NCBI RefSeq assembly: GCF_002797595.1
Contig: NZ_PGFE01000001.1
Span: 744,001 to 808,000, forward strand
Direction of reading: 5' to 3'
From: Sediminihabitans luteus
Lineage (GTDB): Bacteria; Actinomycetota; Actinomycetes; Actinomycetales; Cellulomonadaceae
DNA: 64,000 nt
Part shown: positions 14,967-23,985 of the stretch, piece by piece
Position numbering within the stretch: position 1 is the stretch's first letter
How the letters are laid out: each line of letters starts with the position of its first letter
Made by a program: the position numbers and the translations under genes
Notes under the pieces: generated by a model
Database searches by the model: none
Seen by the model: only the letters and a program-made list of their open reading frames with translations
What the model was told of the DNA's origin: nothing

Positions 14967-15776
14967 GTGACCACCCCCGAGCAGCTCTACACCGCCGCCC
15001 GCGAAACCCTCACCCTCCTGCCCCGCACGCAGGCCCTCATCACCCACACCACCAACCAGGTCGACGAATCCCAGATCAAGCGCACCAAGACCGTGCACCG
15101 CATCCCCTGGAACAACGACGCCGCCACCCTCTACTTCGACATCCACGCCGCCGTCCGCCGCCACGAAGCCGCCCTCACCCTGCTCCTGTTCGGCCACGCC
15201 CGATACCGCGGCGGCGACGACCAGAACACCCTCGACGCCGTGTCCCGCCTCCCCGTCCTCCTCGACCGTGCCCACACCGCCGGCCACCAGCACCACGACA
15301 CCGTCACCACCGCGACCACCGACCTCACCGCCTGGCCCCGCCAGCTCCGCGCCCTCCTCGACGAGCCCCGCGACGGCGAAACCCCCTGGACCAAGGCCCC
15401 CGGCAACCTCGTCTGCCCCCACTGCGAGCAGCGCCTCCACCTCGCCCCCGGCTGGCGCGACCGCCCCGACCACGCCGACCTCGTGTGCCGCACCCCCGAC
15501 TGCGCGGACGAGCACGGCCACCAGCCCCGCTGGGCGCCCTCCGCCTGGGTCGGCCTCGTCCAGCCCGACCCCGCACCCGCCCCGCCCGGCGTCACCCTCA
15601 CCGCCTACGCGACCATGCACAATATGCGCCGCAACACGCTCGACGTCTGGGCGCACCGCGGCCTCGAGCCCGTCGGACACGACCCCGCCGGTGTCGCCCT
15701 GTACGACGTCAACCATCTCGACCAACGCCGCGCTGCCTCCACTGGTCGGTGTAGCCTCCAGGTGGTGCACCTCTGA
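14967..15776 (+). CDS. Hypothetical phage protein with zinc ribbon and C-terminal HTH-like region
   Basis: A 269-residue protein starting with GTG at 14967, preceded by AGGAGG. The N-terminal 140 residues are helical. About 145-180 holds a zinc ribbon (CPHC, then CRTPDC). The C-terminus (about 210-250, YATMHNMRRNTLDVWAHRGL) resembles a MerR-type HTH. No family is recognised. It is the last clear gene of the early operon. Confidence 0.6.
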   Translation: MTTPEQLYTAARETLTLLPRTQALITHTTNQVDESQIKRTKTVHRIPWNNDAATLYFDIHAAVRRHEAALTLLLFGHARYRGGDDQNTLDAVSRLPVLLDRAHTAGHQHHDTVTTATTDLTAWPRQLRALLDEPRDGETPWTKAPGNLVCPHCEQRLHLAPGWRDRPDHADLVCRTPDCADEHGHQPRWAPSAWVGLVQPDPAPAPPGVTLTAYATMHNMRRNTLDVWAHRGLEPVGHDPAGVALYDVNHLDQRRAASTGRCSLQVVHL

Positions 15777-15888
15777 GCCTTCGCTCTATGCGTCGGGAGC
15801 CGTCGCCGCCGGCATCATCATGATTCTCGCAATGAGCAGTCGCTGCACCCGTCTCTGGACGACTGCAACAGCGGAAGGAGGTCAGACC

Positions 15889-15975
15889 ATGACACGAGTC
15901 CTTACAACGCTTGGGTTCCTGGCCGATATGACCACACTGATCATGGCCGGCGGCGCGGTACTCAGGCCTGAATGA
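15889..15975 (+). CDS. Possible 28-residue micropeptide
   Basis: An ORF of 28 codons (MTRVLTTLGFLADMTTLIMA...) preceded by AAGGAGGT, a near-perfect ribosome site, 6 bases before the ATG. The centre is hydrophobic and could be membrane-associated. It stands alone between the early operon and a terminator at 16032. Too short to judge by composition. Confidence 0.35.
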   Translation: MTRVLTTLGFLADMTTLIMAGGAVLRPE

Positions 15976-16031
15976 CACCCGTGTAATTTCGCTGTAAGGT
16001 CGTGCACGGCACCCCATGCCCACACGACATC

Positions 16032-16064
16032 AGCCCCCGGAACGCGAGACAGCGCCCGGGGGCT
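16032..16064 (+). terminator. Terminator at the end of the early operon
   Basis: AGCCCCCGG (16032-16040) pairs with CCGGGGGCT (16056-16064), followed by TCGTCGT. It closes the early transcription unit and isolates the following accessory gene. Confidence 0.7.
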
Positions 16065-16096
16065 TCGTCGTACTCGCCGCTGTCGGCACACCTCGC

Positions 16097-16102
16097 TACT
16101 GT
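16097..16102 (+). promoter_or_regulatory. -10 element for a leaderless transcript of the accessory gene
   Basis: TACTGT ends 6 bases before the ATG at 16109, the spacing expected for leaderless actinobacterial mRNAs. No Shine-Dalgarno sequence is present. The -35 region is weak. Confidence 0.45.
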
Positions 16103-16108
16103 CAGCGC

Positions 16109-16618
16109 ATGGATCTTCATGAACTGCGCGAAACGATCAGCAACTCGCGGTACGAGGACGACTGGCACCATGTCGTCACCGGGCCGTTCTACACCGACGC
16201 CCCCGACGTGGACGAGGACACCGTCGAGCAGCACGACGAGCTTCTCGTCTACACGCCCAACGTCGATATCACGATCCAGCACGGCCTCCGCGCGCGTGGG
16301 TTCGACCACATCAAGACGGCCGATCAGCTCTGGCAGGACGCCAGCTTCCCTGACCCGAAGGCGACCGTCGACTTCGTCGACGTCTTCTGGCGAGGCGTCC
16401 TGGTCGACCGCGAGTGCGTCGTGAACGTCGACGGGGGACGCGCGACCATCCCGCTGGGAACCCAGAAGCCCCTGAACTACAGTTCGAGTGGCCCTCGACC
16501 CGAGAAGTACGAGTTCGAGTACACCGCCACCAAGTGGCAGGTCGCACTTGCCCGGATCGCTGACCGCGACCACGACTGGGCGAGCTACATGGAGCAGGCC
16601 GGCATCATCATCAAGTAG
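16109..16618 (+). CDS. Accessory (moron) gene of unknown function between early and late regions
   Basis: A 169-residue acidic, soluble protein with many aromatic residues; no recognised domain. It sits alone between two terminators (16032-16064 and 16634-16662) with its own leaderless-type promoter. This is the textbook layout of a phage moron expressed from the prophage. It starts at MDLHELRE; upstream in-frame codons run through the terminator and are discounted. A role in lysogen fitness or superinfection defence is inference. Confidence 0.65.
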   Translation: MDLHELRETISNSRYEDDWHHVVTGPFYTDAPDVDEDTVEQHDELLVYTPNVDITIQHGLRARGFDHIKTADQLWQDASFPDPKATVDFVDVFWRGVLVDRECVVNVDGGRATIPLGTQKPLNYSSSGPRPEKYEFEYTATKWQVALARIADRDHDWASYMEQAGIIIK

Positions 16619-16633
16619 CGCATGACACCGACG

Positions 16634-16662
16634 AGCCCCGCGGAATCGAAACCGCGGGGCTT
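16634..16662 (+). terminator. Terminator after the accessory gene
   Basis: AGCCCCGCGG (16634-16643) and CCGCGGGGCT (16652-16661) form a 10-bp stem with an 8-base loop, then TTCGTCGT. It separates the accessory gene from the late operon. Confidence 0.7.
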
Positions 16663-16817
16663 CGTCGTACCCAAACTCCCCTGTCCGGCCGCTGGACCCG
16701 CGACCAACCACCAGGAGCGAGCGCGGCGAGCCCAGCCCGACAGGGGCCACCACCCACCCCACGAGCGCGAACAGCCACCCAGGCGGTGTGACGCGACCCC
16801 GAGGCAGGTGACCCCCG
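16663..16817. other. Gap before the terminase genes, possible packaging-site region
   Basis: No supported gene. CCCCTGTC (16678-16685) and GACAGGGG (16739-16746) are inverted copies 53 bases apart. In many siphoviruses cos and the terminase-binding sites lie here, but nothing in the sequence proves this. Confidence 0.25.
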
Positions 16818-17336
16818 ATGGCCGCCAACCCCTGGACCCCCACCGACGACCAGCACCTGCGCGACATGGCCGACGCCACCCCGCCCGTCCCCGTCCGCGA
16901 GCAAGCCAAGCAACTCGGCCGCACCCTCGCCGCCGTAGCCCGCCGCCGCCGCGACCTCGGCATCACGTCCGACCGGACCCGCACCGCCGCCGCCACCCAA
17001 GCGAAGGTCGCCGACGCCAAGGCACGCCGCGCAGCGCTCGAGCTCCGCGCCCTCACCCGCGTCGAGCACCTCTACGACCGCCTCGAAGCCCGCACGTTCA
17101 CGACCCTGATCCGCGGCGCCGGCGCGGCCGAGGAAGAAGCCACCCTCCCGTTCGTCCCACCCGCCGACGAACGCCAGATCGCCGCGACCATCAGCCAGCA
17201 CCTCAACGCGTCCCTGCGGATCGCCGAGCACGACGCCGACGACGGCCACACCGCCGTCATCGGGATGATCGACGCGATCACGACCGCGATCACCGCAGCC
17301 GCCGACGCCATGCCCGACCCCGAGGCCACCCCATGA
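16818..17336 (+). CDS. Terminase small subunit candidate
   Basis: A 172-residue protein immediately upstream of the large terminase (4-base overlap). The N-terminal region has a Myb/HTH-like DNA-binding pattern (WTPTDDQHLRDMADATPP, then GRTLAAVARRRRDLGI). The rest is helical, suited to oligomerisation. Small subunits recognise the packaging site and activate the large subunit. The assignment rests on position and HTH rather than on a sequence signature. Confidence 0.6.
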   Translation: MAANPWTPTDDQHLRDMADATPPVPVREQAKQLGRTLAAVARRRRDLGITSDRTRTAAATQAKVADAKARRAALELRALTRVEHLYDRLEARTFTTLIRGAGAAEEEATLPFVPPADERQIAATISQHLNASLRIAEHDADDGHTAVIGMIDAITTAITAAADAMPDPEATP

Positions 17337-18658
17337 CCGCGGTCGTCGTCACCCAAGCCGTCATCACCGCGGTCCTCGCCGGCCTCTCCCCCCTGCAGGT
17401 CTGGTCCATCGCCCGCTCCACAGCCCGCGTGAACCTCTGGACCGGCAGCATCCGCTCCGGCAAGACCATCGCGTCCCTGCTCCGCTGGGTCCTCTATGTC
17501 GCCCGCGCGCCCCGCGGCGGCGAGCTCGTCGTCGTCGGTCGCACCCGCGAGTCCATCGCGCGCAACGTCTTCGGGCCCCTGCAGGACCCGCAGCTGTTCG
17601 GCATGATCGCCCGGCATGTCTCGTACACCGCCGGAGCGCCCACCGCACGCATCCTCGGCCGCACCATCCACGTCCTCGGTGCGTCCGACTCCCGCGCCGA
17701 GAACGTCCTGCGAGGCCTCACCTGCGCCGGCGCGTACGTCGACGAAGCAACCCTCGTCAGCGAGGCGTTCTGGACGCAGCTCCTCGGCCGCATGTCGGTC
17801 CCCGGCGCGATGCTGTTCGCCACCACCAACCCCGACGGGCCCTCGCACTGGCTCAAGAAGCAGGTCATCGACCGCGCCGTCGAGCTCGGCTACCGCGTCT
17901 TCCGGTTCCGCCTCACCGACAACACGCACCTGCCCGCCGAGTACGTCGCGCAGGTCTCCCGCGAGTACGTCGGCCTCTGGTTCCGCCGCTTCATCCTCGG
18001 CGAGTGGGTCCAGGCCGCCGGCGCGATCTTCGACTCCTGGGACCCCGCCCGCCACGTCATCCCCACCACGGACCTCCCCCCGATGGACCGCGTCCTCGCG
18101 ATGGGCGTCGACTACGGCGACCAGCACGCCACCCGCGGCTACCTCATCGGCATCGGCCCCGACACCCGTCCCGGCCACGACGGCGAGCACCGCCTCTACA
18201 CGCTCGCCGAGTGGGCGCCCGGCCGCATGACCATCGGCGAGCACTCCACCGACCTTCGCCGGTGGCTCGCCAGCCAGCCCGTCGACGCGTGGCGCACCCC
18301 CGAGTGGGTCGCCGTCGACTCCGCCGCGAGCTCGTTCCGCCACCAGCTGTTCCACGACGGGCAACCCGGCGTCCGCAACGCCCACAAGGCCGTCCTGCCC
18401 GGCATCCGCACCCTCGCCGGGCTCCTCGCCGTCGACAAGATGGTCGTCGCCGACACGTGCACCCACCTGATCGCCGGGATCCCCGGGTACGTGTGGGACG
18501 AGAAGGCCACAGCACGCGGCGTCGACGCGCCCGTGAAGGCCGACGACGACGAGGTCGACGCCTGGCGGTACGGCATCTACACCACCCGCCTCGACTGGAC
18601 CTCGCTCATCCCCCTCGCCCCCGCCCTCACGGACGCACCCGGCGACACCACCGACTGA
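17333..18658 (+). CDS. terL: Terminase large subunit
   Basis: A 441-residue packaging motor. The ATPase domain shows Walker A GSIRSGKT (38-45), Walker B AYVDEA (134-139) and the coupling motif ATTNPDGPSHW. The C-terminal nuclease domain shows MGVDYGDQHA, VDSAASSFRH and DDDEVDAWRYG with the acidic metal ligands. The pattern is PBSX/SPP1-like. It packages concatemeric DNA into proheads through the portal encoded next. Confidence 0.9.
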   Translation: MTAVVVTQAVITAVLAGLSPLQVWSIARSTARVNLWTGSIRSGKTIASLLRWVLYVARAPRGGELVVVGRTRESIARNVFGPLQDPQLFGMIARHVSYTAGAPTARILGRTIHVLGASDSRAENVLRGLTCAGAYVDEATLVSEAFWTQLLGRMSVPGAMLFATTNPDGPSHWLKKQVIDRAVELGYRVFRFRLTDNTHLPAEYVAQVSREYVGLWFRRFILGEWVQAAGAIFDSWDPARHVIPTTDLPPMDRVLAMGVDYGDQHATRGYLIGIGPDTRPGHDGEHRLYTLAEWAPGRMTIGEHSTDLRRWLASQPVDAWRTPEWVAVDSAASSFRHQLFHDGQPGVRNAHKAVLPGIRTLAGLLAVDKMVVADTCTHLIAGIPGYVWDEKATARGVDAPVKADDDEVDAWRYGIYTTRLDWTSLIPLAPALTDAPGDTTD

Positions 18659-18670
18659 CAGGAGGCCGCG

Positions 18671-20182
18671 ATGCCGCTGCCAGCGAACGGGACCGCGTGG
18701 CCCCCGAAGGACCTCGCGACGATCACCACCACCCTCGCCGAGTGGTCCGCCTGGTTCGAGGGCACCGCCGCCGCCCTCACGAAGGCGTACCTGAACGTCG
18801 CGACGACCACGACGACGAAGCGCTCCTGGTGGGGCCGCACCACGACCAGCACCAGCACCGCGGAGCGCCCCGACCAGCTGCACGTCCCGATCGCCGCGGA
18901 CCTCTGCCGCGCCTCAGCGGACCTGCTGTACGCCGAGCCGCCCACGTTCAAGATCGACGGCAACGAGGAGGCGCAGGCACGCCTCGACGACCTCCGCGAG
19001 GACGCCCACCAGGTCCTCGCCTCCGGCGCCGAGGTCGGGGCCGCGCTCGGCGGGCGCTTCCACCGAGTCACCTGGGACCGCGCCCTCGAGCCCGACGGCG
19101 CGTTCCTCACGACCGTCGACGCGGACTCCGCCGCCCCCGAGTTCCGGTGGGGTCGCCTCGTCGCCGTGACGTTCTGGCACGTCCTGCCCAGCCCGGCCGG
19201 GTCCGTGATCCGCCACCTCGAGCGGCACGAGCTCGACCGCGACGGGAACGGGCTCATCCTGCACGGCCTGTACGACGGCACCGCGAACGACCTCGGCCAC
19301 GCTGTGCCCCTGGCCGACCACCCCGCGACCGCGGGCCTCGCCACCGCCGTCGACGAGACCGGCGCGATCATCGAGGGCCGCACCCCCGGCCTCTGCGTCG
19401 TCTACGTCCCGAACCAGACCCCGCAGCGCCGCTGGCGCAAGGACCCCGTCGGCCGGAACCTCGGCCGCTCCGACCTCGACGGCGTCGAACCCCTCATGGA
19501 CGCCCTCGACGAGGCCTACGGGTCCCTCATGCGCGACGTCCGCCTCGGCAAGGGCCGCATCATCGTGCCCGCGTTCATGCTGCAGGACAACGGCCCCGGC
19601 AAGGGCGCGTCGTTCGACCTCGACCGCGAGGTCTACGACAGCCTGAACATCCCGATGCCCGAGGACGGCACCCCGCCGATCGTCGCGCAGCAGTTCCAGA
19701 TCCGTGTGACCGAGCACCTCGAGCTCATCACCGACCTGATCGGCCGTATCCTGACGACGTCGGGGTACTCCGCGCAGACGTTCGGTGCGGGCCCTGACGG
19801 GGCCGCGATCACCGCGACGGAGGTCCAGGCCCGGGAGCGGCGTTCGTTCCTCACGCGGGCACGCAAGGCCCGCATCGAGGAGCGTGCGGTCTCCCGCCTC
19901 CTGACGAAGCTCCTGAGCATCGACCAGGCCCTGTTCAACGGGCCCGCGCTCGTCGACGGGCAGCGCATCGCGGTCGAGTTCGGCGACAGCGTGCAGGACT
20001 CCCTCCTGACGCTCGCGCAGACGGCGCAGGCCATGGCGAACGCCCGCGCCGCGAGCATCGCCGAGCGGGTCCGCACCCTGCACCCCGACTGGACCGATGA
20101 GCAGGTCGAGAAGGAGGTCGACGCGATCAGCCAGGAGGACGCGGTCGCCGACCCGTTCGCCCCGCCGCCCGGCGCGGAGTAG
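18671..20182 (+). CDS. Portal protein
   Basis: A 503-residue protein of the SPP1-gp6-like portal family, 12 bases after terL, with ACAGGAGG before the ATG. Features include the N-terminal segment DQLHVPIAADLCRASADLLY, the central ERRSFLTRARKARIEERAVS helix and an acidic C-terminus. It forms the dodecameric ring at the head vertex through which DNA enters. Confidence 0.85.
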   Translation: MPLPANGTAWPPKDLATITTTLAEWSAWFEGTAAALTKAYLNVATTTTTKRSWWGRTTTSTSTAERPDQLHVPIAADLCRASADLLYAEPPTFKIDGNEEAQARLDDLREDAHQVLASGAEVGAALGGRFHRVTWDRALEPDGAFLTTVDADSAAPEFRWGRLVAVTFWHVLPSPAGSVIRHLERHELDRDGNGLILHGLYDGTANDLGHAVPLADHPATAGLATAVDETGAIIEGRTPGLCVVYVPNQTPQRRWRKDPVGRNLGRSDLDGVEPLMDALDEAYGSLMRDVRLGKGRIIVPAFMLQDNGPGKGASFDLDREVYDSLNIPMPEDGTPPIVAQQFQIRVTEHLELITDLIGRILTTSGYSAQTFGAGPDGAAITATEVQARERRSFLTRARKARIEERAVSRLLTKLLSIDQALFNGPALVDGQRIAVEFGDSVQDSLLTLAQTAQAMANARAASIAERVRTLHPDWTDEQVEKEVDAISQEDAVADPFAPPPGAE

Positions 20183-20185
20183 CGC

Positions 20186-21352
20186 GTGCCTGTCGACCCG
20201 GGCCTCGGGGAGTTCCTCGCCGGCCGCGTGTCCGCCCTGTACGCCGACGCCGAACTCCGGCTCCTGCGCATCATCCGCGACAGCCTCGCCCGCGACCTCG
20301 GCGCACCCGCCTGGGCCGTGCTCAAGCTGACCGAACTCGAACGAGTCCGTGCCGCGCTCGGCGCGACCCTGCGCCCCCTCACCGCGCAGGCCCTCGACCT
20401 CGTGATCGAGACCGTCGCCGAGGCGTACGAGGCCGGGCAGGGCGCCGCCGCGACCGAGCTCGGCGCCAAGACGGCCGCGACCGTAGCCGCGCCAGCGCAG
20501 GCTCGAGCGATCGCGACCGTCGCAGAGGAGACGATCAGCACCCTGATCCCGCTCCGCGCCCGACTCCTGCGCTCCGCGGTCGACGTCTACCAGCGCACCG
20601 CCGCAGCGCCCGTCGCAGGCGTCCTCGCCGGCGCCGACACGACCCGCACCGCCGCACAGACCATGCTCAACCGGCTCGTCTCGCAGAACGTCCTCGGCTT
20701 CACCGACAAGTCCGGGCGCCGCTGGGCCCTCGACTCGTACGTCGAGATGGCCGTGCGCACCGGCACCGGGAAGGCAGCCGTCCAGGGGCACGTCGACACG
20801 CTCGCCGCGAACGGCCTCGACCTCGTCGTCGTGTCCGACGCCCCGCGCGAGTGCCCCCTGTGCCGCCCCTACGAGGGCAAGGTCCTGTCGACCCGGTCCG
20901 GGCGCACCGGCCGGGTCACGGTCCGCTCCGAGACCAGCGACGAGCCCGTGACGGTCGAGGTGACCGCGACCCTGAACGAGGCCCGCGCAAACGGCTTCCA
21001 GCACCCCAACTGCCGGCACAGCCTCTCCGCGTACGTCCCGGGCGCGACCCGCCTGCGCGAGCCCCGCACCGACCCAGACGGGTACGAGGCCGGGCAGCGG
21101 CAGCGCGCGATCGAACGGAACATCCGGAAGTGGAAGCAGCGCGAGGCCGTCGCGCTCGACGGGCCCGCGACCGCGATCGCACGGGCGAAGGTCCGCGAGC
21201 ACCAGGCCGTGATGCGCGACCACCTCGCCGACCACCCCGAGCTGCGGCGGCTGCGGCACCGGGAGCAGGCCCGCGGCGTGACGCACACGCCGGCCGCGGG
21301 CCCGTCCCAGGCTGTCGACGCCGAGGTCCGTCGCCTCCTACGCCGCTCCTAA
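20186..21352 (+). CDS. Minor capsid protein (Mu F / minor-capsid-2-like)
   Basis: A 388-residue protein starting with GTG just after the portal stop. The C-terminal part has the hallmark ECPLCRPYEGKVLS and, about 50 residues later, GFQHPNCRHSLSAYVPG, a Cys/His pattern of head-morphogenesis proteins. The N-terminal half is helical. Such proteins ride with the portal and may be ejected with the DNA. Confidence 0.8.
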   Translation: MPVDPGLGEFLAGRVSALYADAELRLLRIIRDSLARDLGAPAWAVLKLTELERVRAALGATLRPLTAQALDLVIETVAEAYEAGQGAAATELGAKTAATVAAPAQARAIATVAEETISTLIPLRARLLRSAVDVYQRTAAAPVAGVLAGADTTRTAAQTMLNRLVSQNVLGFTDKSGRRWALDSYVEMAVRTGTGKAAVQGHVDTLAANGLDLVVVSDAPRECPLCRPYEGKVLSTRSGRTGRVTVRSETSDEPVTVEVTATLNEARANGFQHPNCRHSLSAYVPGATRLREPRTDPDGYEAGQRQRAIERNIRKWKQREAVALDGPATAIARAKVREHQAVMRDHLADHPELRRLRHREQARGVTHTPAAGPSQAVDAEVRRLLRRS

Positions 21353-21439
21353 CCCCATCCCCTCGCGCGCCTGGTGCGCGTGACGCGCCCGCAGCCCGTG
21401 GCCGCAACCGACACCGACACGAGTCCAGGAGGCTCCGTC

Positions 21440-22180
21440 ATGCGCAAGGCACCCACGATGTTCCCGATCCTGCCCACCCCGGGCCTGTCCCACCCCCGCT
21501 TCACCCGTCTGCGCTTCATCACCGACGGCGCGACGGACGGTACGCCAGGCGCGACGCCCAGCACCGAGCCCAAGGGCGACGACACGGGAACGCCTTCCGG
21601 ACAGGACTCGGCAGGCGCCGACGCACCGAAGACCTACGACGAGGCCTACGTCGCCAAGCTCCGCGAGGAGAACGCCGCGAACCGGGTCAAGGCCCGCGAC
21701 GCCGAGACCGCCGCCACGACCGCCGCCGAAGCCAAGATCAAGGCAGCGCTCGAGGCGCTCGGGATCAAGCCCGACGGCGACGACACCGACCCCGTCAAGC
21801 TCGCCGAGAAGGCCGCGGCCGAGCGCGACGCCGCGACCGCGCAGGCCCGCGCCGCGCAGGTCGAGCTCGCCGTGTACCGCGCCGCGAGCACCGCGAACGC
21901 CGACGCGACCGCACTCCTCGACTCCAACAGCTTCCTCGCGACCGTCCGGGACATCGACCCGACCGACAGCGAGGCCATCGTCGCCGCCATCAAGACGGCG
22001 ACCAGCACGAACCCCAGGCTCCGCGCGACCCAGGCGGTCGGGGCGAGCAGCGTCGACCACGCCGGCGGGACCGGCGAAGGCGCGATCACGGCGGAGAAGT
22101 TCGCCGCCATGACCCCTGCGGACAAGAACGACCTGTTCCGCAAGAACCCCACCCTGTACCGCCAGCTCACCGGCCGCTGA
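21440..22180 (+). CDS. Scaffolding protein
   Basis: A 246-residue, highly charged and helical protein directly before the major capsid gene. Residues 60-160 form a coiled coil (AYVAKLREENAANRVKARDA, then AEKAAAERDAATAQARAAQ). The flexible N-terminal part is Gly/Thr-rich, and the C-terminus (AAMTPADKNDLFRKNPTLYR) suits capsid binding. The ATG at 21440 is chosen because AGGAGG lies 7 bases upstream. Confidence 0.8.
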   Translation: MRKAPTMFPILPTPGLSHPRFTRLRFITDGATDGTPGATPSTEPKGDDTGTPSGQDSAGADAPKTYDEAYVAKLREENAANRVKARDAETAATTAAEAKIKAALEALGIKPDGDDTDPVKLAEKAAAERDAATAQARAAQVELAVYRAASTANADATALLDSNSFLATVRDIDPTDSEAIVAAIKTATSTNPRLRATQAVGASSVDHAGGTGEGAITAEKFAAMTPADKNDLFRKNPTLYRQLTGR

Positions 22181-22202
22181 GCCGGAGAAAGCAGAGGCCA
22201 CC

Positions 22203-23081
22203 ATGGCTACCACCACCCGCGCGGACCTGTACGCGCCCGAGGTCTGGGAGGACCTCGCCCAGGCCGCGTTCACCGGCGCCGCGATCGTCGGCACCTCGAC
22301 CGCCGTCGTCGCCGACGACACGCTCGCCGGGCAGCCCGGCGACACCGTCAACTTCCCCGCCTGGATGGCGCTGTCCGAGATGAGCGACCTCACCGAGGGC
22401 GTCGCGATCGTCCCGGAGAAGCTCACCCAGAAGAACTCGAAGGCCACCATCAAGGAGGCCGGCAAGGGCGTCGAGTTCACCGACAAGGCGAAGCTCACCG
22501 GCCTGGGCAACGGCCAGGACGAGGCGATCCGCCAGTTCGGTCTCCTCTCCGCCCGGAAGGTCGACGCGGACCTCATCACGTCCGCGCAGGCCGTCGTCGC
22601 CGGCGGCATCACCTACGCCGACGGGACGGCCGCGACCGCGTCCACGCCGCTCCTGCACACCATCAGCGGCGGCGCGATCACCTGGCCCGGCCTCGTCGAC
22701 GGCCTCGAGAAGTTCGGCGACGACTTCGAGCCGTCGGAGTTCTCCGGCCTGTACATCCGCGCCGAGCAGCGGTCGCAGATCATGAAGGACGACACCTTCA
22801 TCAAGGCGTCCGACCTCGGTGCGGGCGGCGAGGGCACCATGGTGCGCCGCGGCTTCATCGGCGAGGTCGCGGGCCTGCCCGTGTACGTCACGAACCGCCT
22901 CGCGACCGGCAAGGCCCTCGTGCTCAAGCGGAACTCGCTCGGCCTGATGTACAAGCGCCGCCCCGTCGTCGAGCAGGACCGCGACATCCTCGCCCGCACG
23001 GACGTCGTCACGACGAACCTGCACTACGCGACCAAGCGCCTCGACGACAAGGGCGTCCTGGTCGTCACGATCGGCGCCTGA
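22203..23081 (+). CDS. Major capsid protein
   Basis: A 292-residue protein with the pattern of HK97-fold major capsid proteins: LYAPEVWEDLAQAAFTG at the start, an E-loop region rich in charged residues (AIVPEKLTQKNSKATIKEAG), and YVTNRLATGKALVLKRNSLG near the end. No separate protease gene is seen, consistent with use of a scaffold without maturation cleavage. Confidence 0.85.
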   Translation: MATTTRADLYAPEVWEDLAQAAFTGAAIVGTSTAVVADDTLAGQPGDTVNFPAWMALSEMSDLTEGVAIVPEKLTQKNSKATIKEAGKGVEFTDKAKLTGLGNGQDEAIRQFGLLSARKVDADLITSAQAVVAGGITYADGTAATASTPLLHTISGGAITWPGLVDGLEKFGDDFEPSEFSGLYIRAEQRSQIMKDDTFIKASDLGAGGEGTMVRRGFIGEVAGLPVYVTNRLATGKALVLKRNSLGLMYKRRPVVEQDRDILARTDVVTTNLHYATKRLDDKGVLVVTIGA

Positions 23082-23083
23082 CC

Positions 23084-23362
23084 ATGGGCATGCTCATGCG
23101 CCGGCACTACGAGAAGGCCGGCCCCGACGCCCCCGTGGCGGACGGGCCGGCCGTGCCGGACGGCGACCCGACCGAGACGTGGAAGGCCGACCAGCTCAAG
23201 GCCTACGCGGCCGAGCACGACGTCGACCTCGCCGGCGCGACGAAGAAGGCCGACGTCCTCGCGGCCATCCTCGCCGCCACGACGCCGCCCACGAACCCGG
23301 ACGGCGAGGGCACCACCCCCGCCGCCGACGAGACCCCGACGGACGACGCCCCCACGTCCTGA
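23084..23362 (+). CDS. Small head protein with HeH/LEM-like fold
   Basis: A 92-residue protein with an acidic, Pro/Thr-rich tail and a central helix-extended-helix pattern (about 38-66, WKADQLKAYAAEHDVDLAG, then ATKKADVLAAI). Such domains occur in head-fibre or head-tail proteins next to major capsid genes. It starts 2 bases after the capsid stop. A strong hairpin follows. Confidence 0.55.
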   Translation: MGMLMRRHYEKAGPDAPVADGPAVPDGDPTETWKADQLKAYAAEHDVDLAGATKKADVLAAILAATTPPTNPDGEGTTPAADETPTDDAPTS

Positions 23363-23372
23363 CGGGCACGAC

Positions 23373-23408
23373 GGCGAGCACCCCGACCACCCCACCGGGG
23401 TGCTCGCC
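23373..23408 (+). terminator. Strong hairpin in the head gene cluster
   Basis: GGCGAGCACCCC (23373-23384) and GGGGTGCTCGCC (23397-23408) form a perfect 12-bp stem with a 12-base loop. Placed after the capsid genes, it may lower expression of the downstream connector genes relative to the capsid. The rest of the gap to 23556 shows no gene. Confidence 0.6.
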
Positions 23409-23556
23409 GCCCCTGCACCCGTGGTGGGTGCGTCAACGCCGACCGGGCACCTCACCTGCATCGCGGCGAAGGCCGTTCGGGGCCGTCAGCGCCCGGGACT
23501 CCCGGCCCTGCCATGAACGCGACCTGCGCACCCACCACCACCCCCAGGAGGACGAC

Positions 23557-23985
23557 GTGAGCCTGACCTACGCGACCCCCGCCGACCTCGCGACCTGGAC
23601 CGGCAGCACGACACCCGAGAACGCGACCGAGCTCCTGCGGTCCGCGTCCGGGCTCGTCACCGCGGCGACCCGCACCGCGGTCTACGACGTCGATCCTGAC
23701 GGTCAGCCCACCGCCCCCGACGTCGTCGCCGCGTTCCGGGACGCGACCTGCGCGCAGGCAGCGACCTGGGCCGCGCTCGGCATCGACCCGGCGACCCTCG
23801 GCCTCACCCCGACCGGCAGCGGAGGCCCTGTCGCGTCGATGAGCCGCGGCTCCGCGTCCATCACCTACGCCGGCGCCGAGGCCGCGGCCGCGACCCGCGC
23901 GAGCATCACTACCCAGCTCACGCCCGAGGCGCGAACCATCCTCGCGAGCGCGAACCTCCCGGCCAGCGTCCAGGTCCGCGGATGA
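23557..23985 (+). CDS. Head-tail adaptor protein (HK97 gp6-like)
   Basis: A 142-residue helical protein starting with GTG at 23557, with CAGGAGGA upstream. The pattern TPADLATWTGSTTPENATEL, then LLRSASGLVTAATR, matches connector-adaptor proteins that sit below the portal. Position after the capsid gene and the 4-base overlap with the stopper gene support this. Confidence 0.7.
   Translation: MSLTYATPADLATWTGSTTPENATELLRSASGLVTAATRTAVYDVDPDGQPTAPDVVAAFRDATCAQAATWAALGIDPATLGLTPTGSGGPVASMSRGSASITYAGAEAAAATRASITTQLTPEARTILASANLPASVQVRG

Noticed and set aside
17072-18883. A 603-codon minus-strand frame opposite terminase
   Set aside because: The terminase large subunit on the plus strand has Walker and nuclease motifs. 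The antisense product is low-complexity Gly/Val/Asp/Arg.
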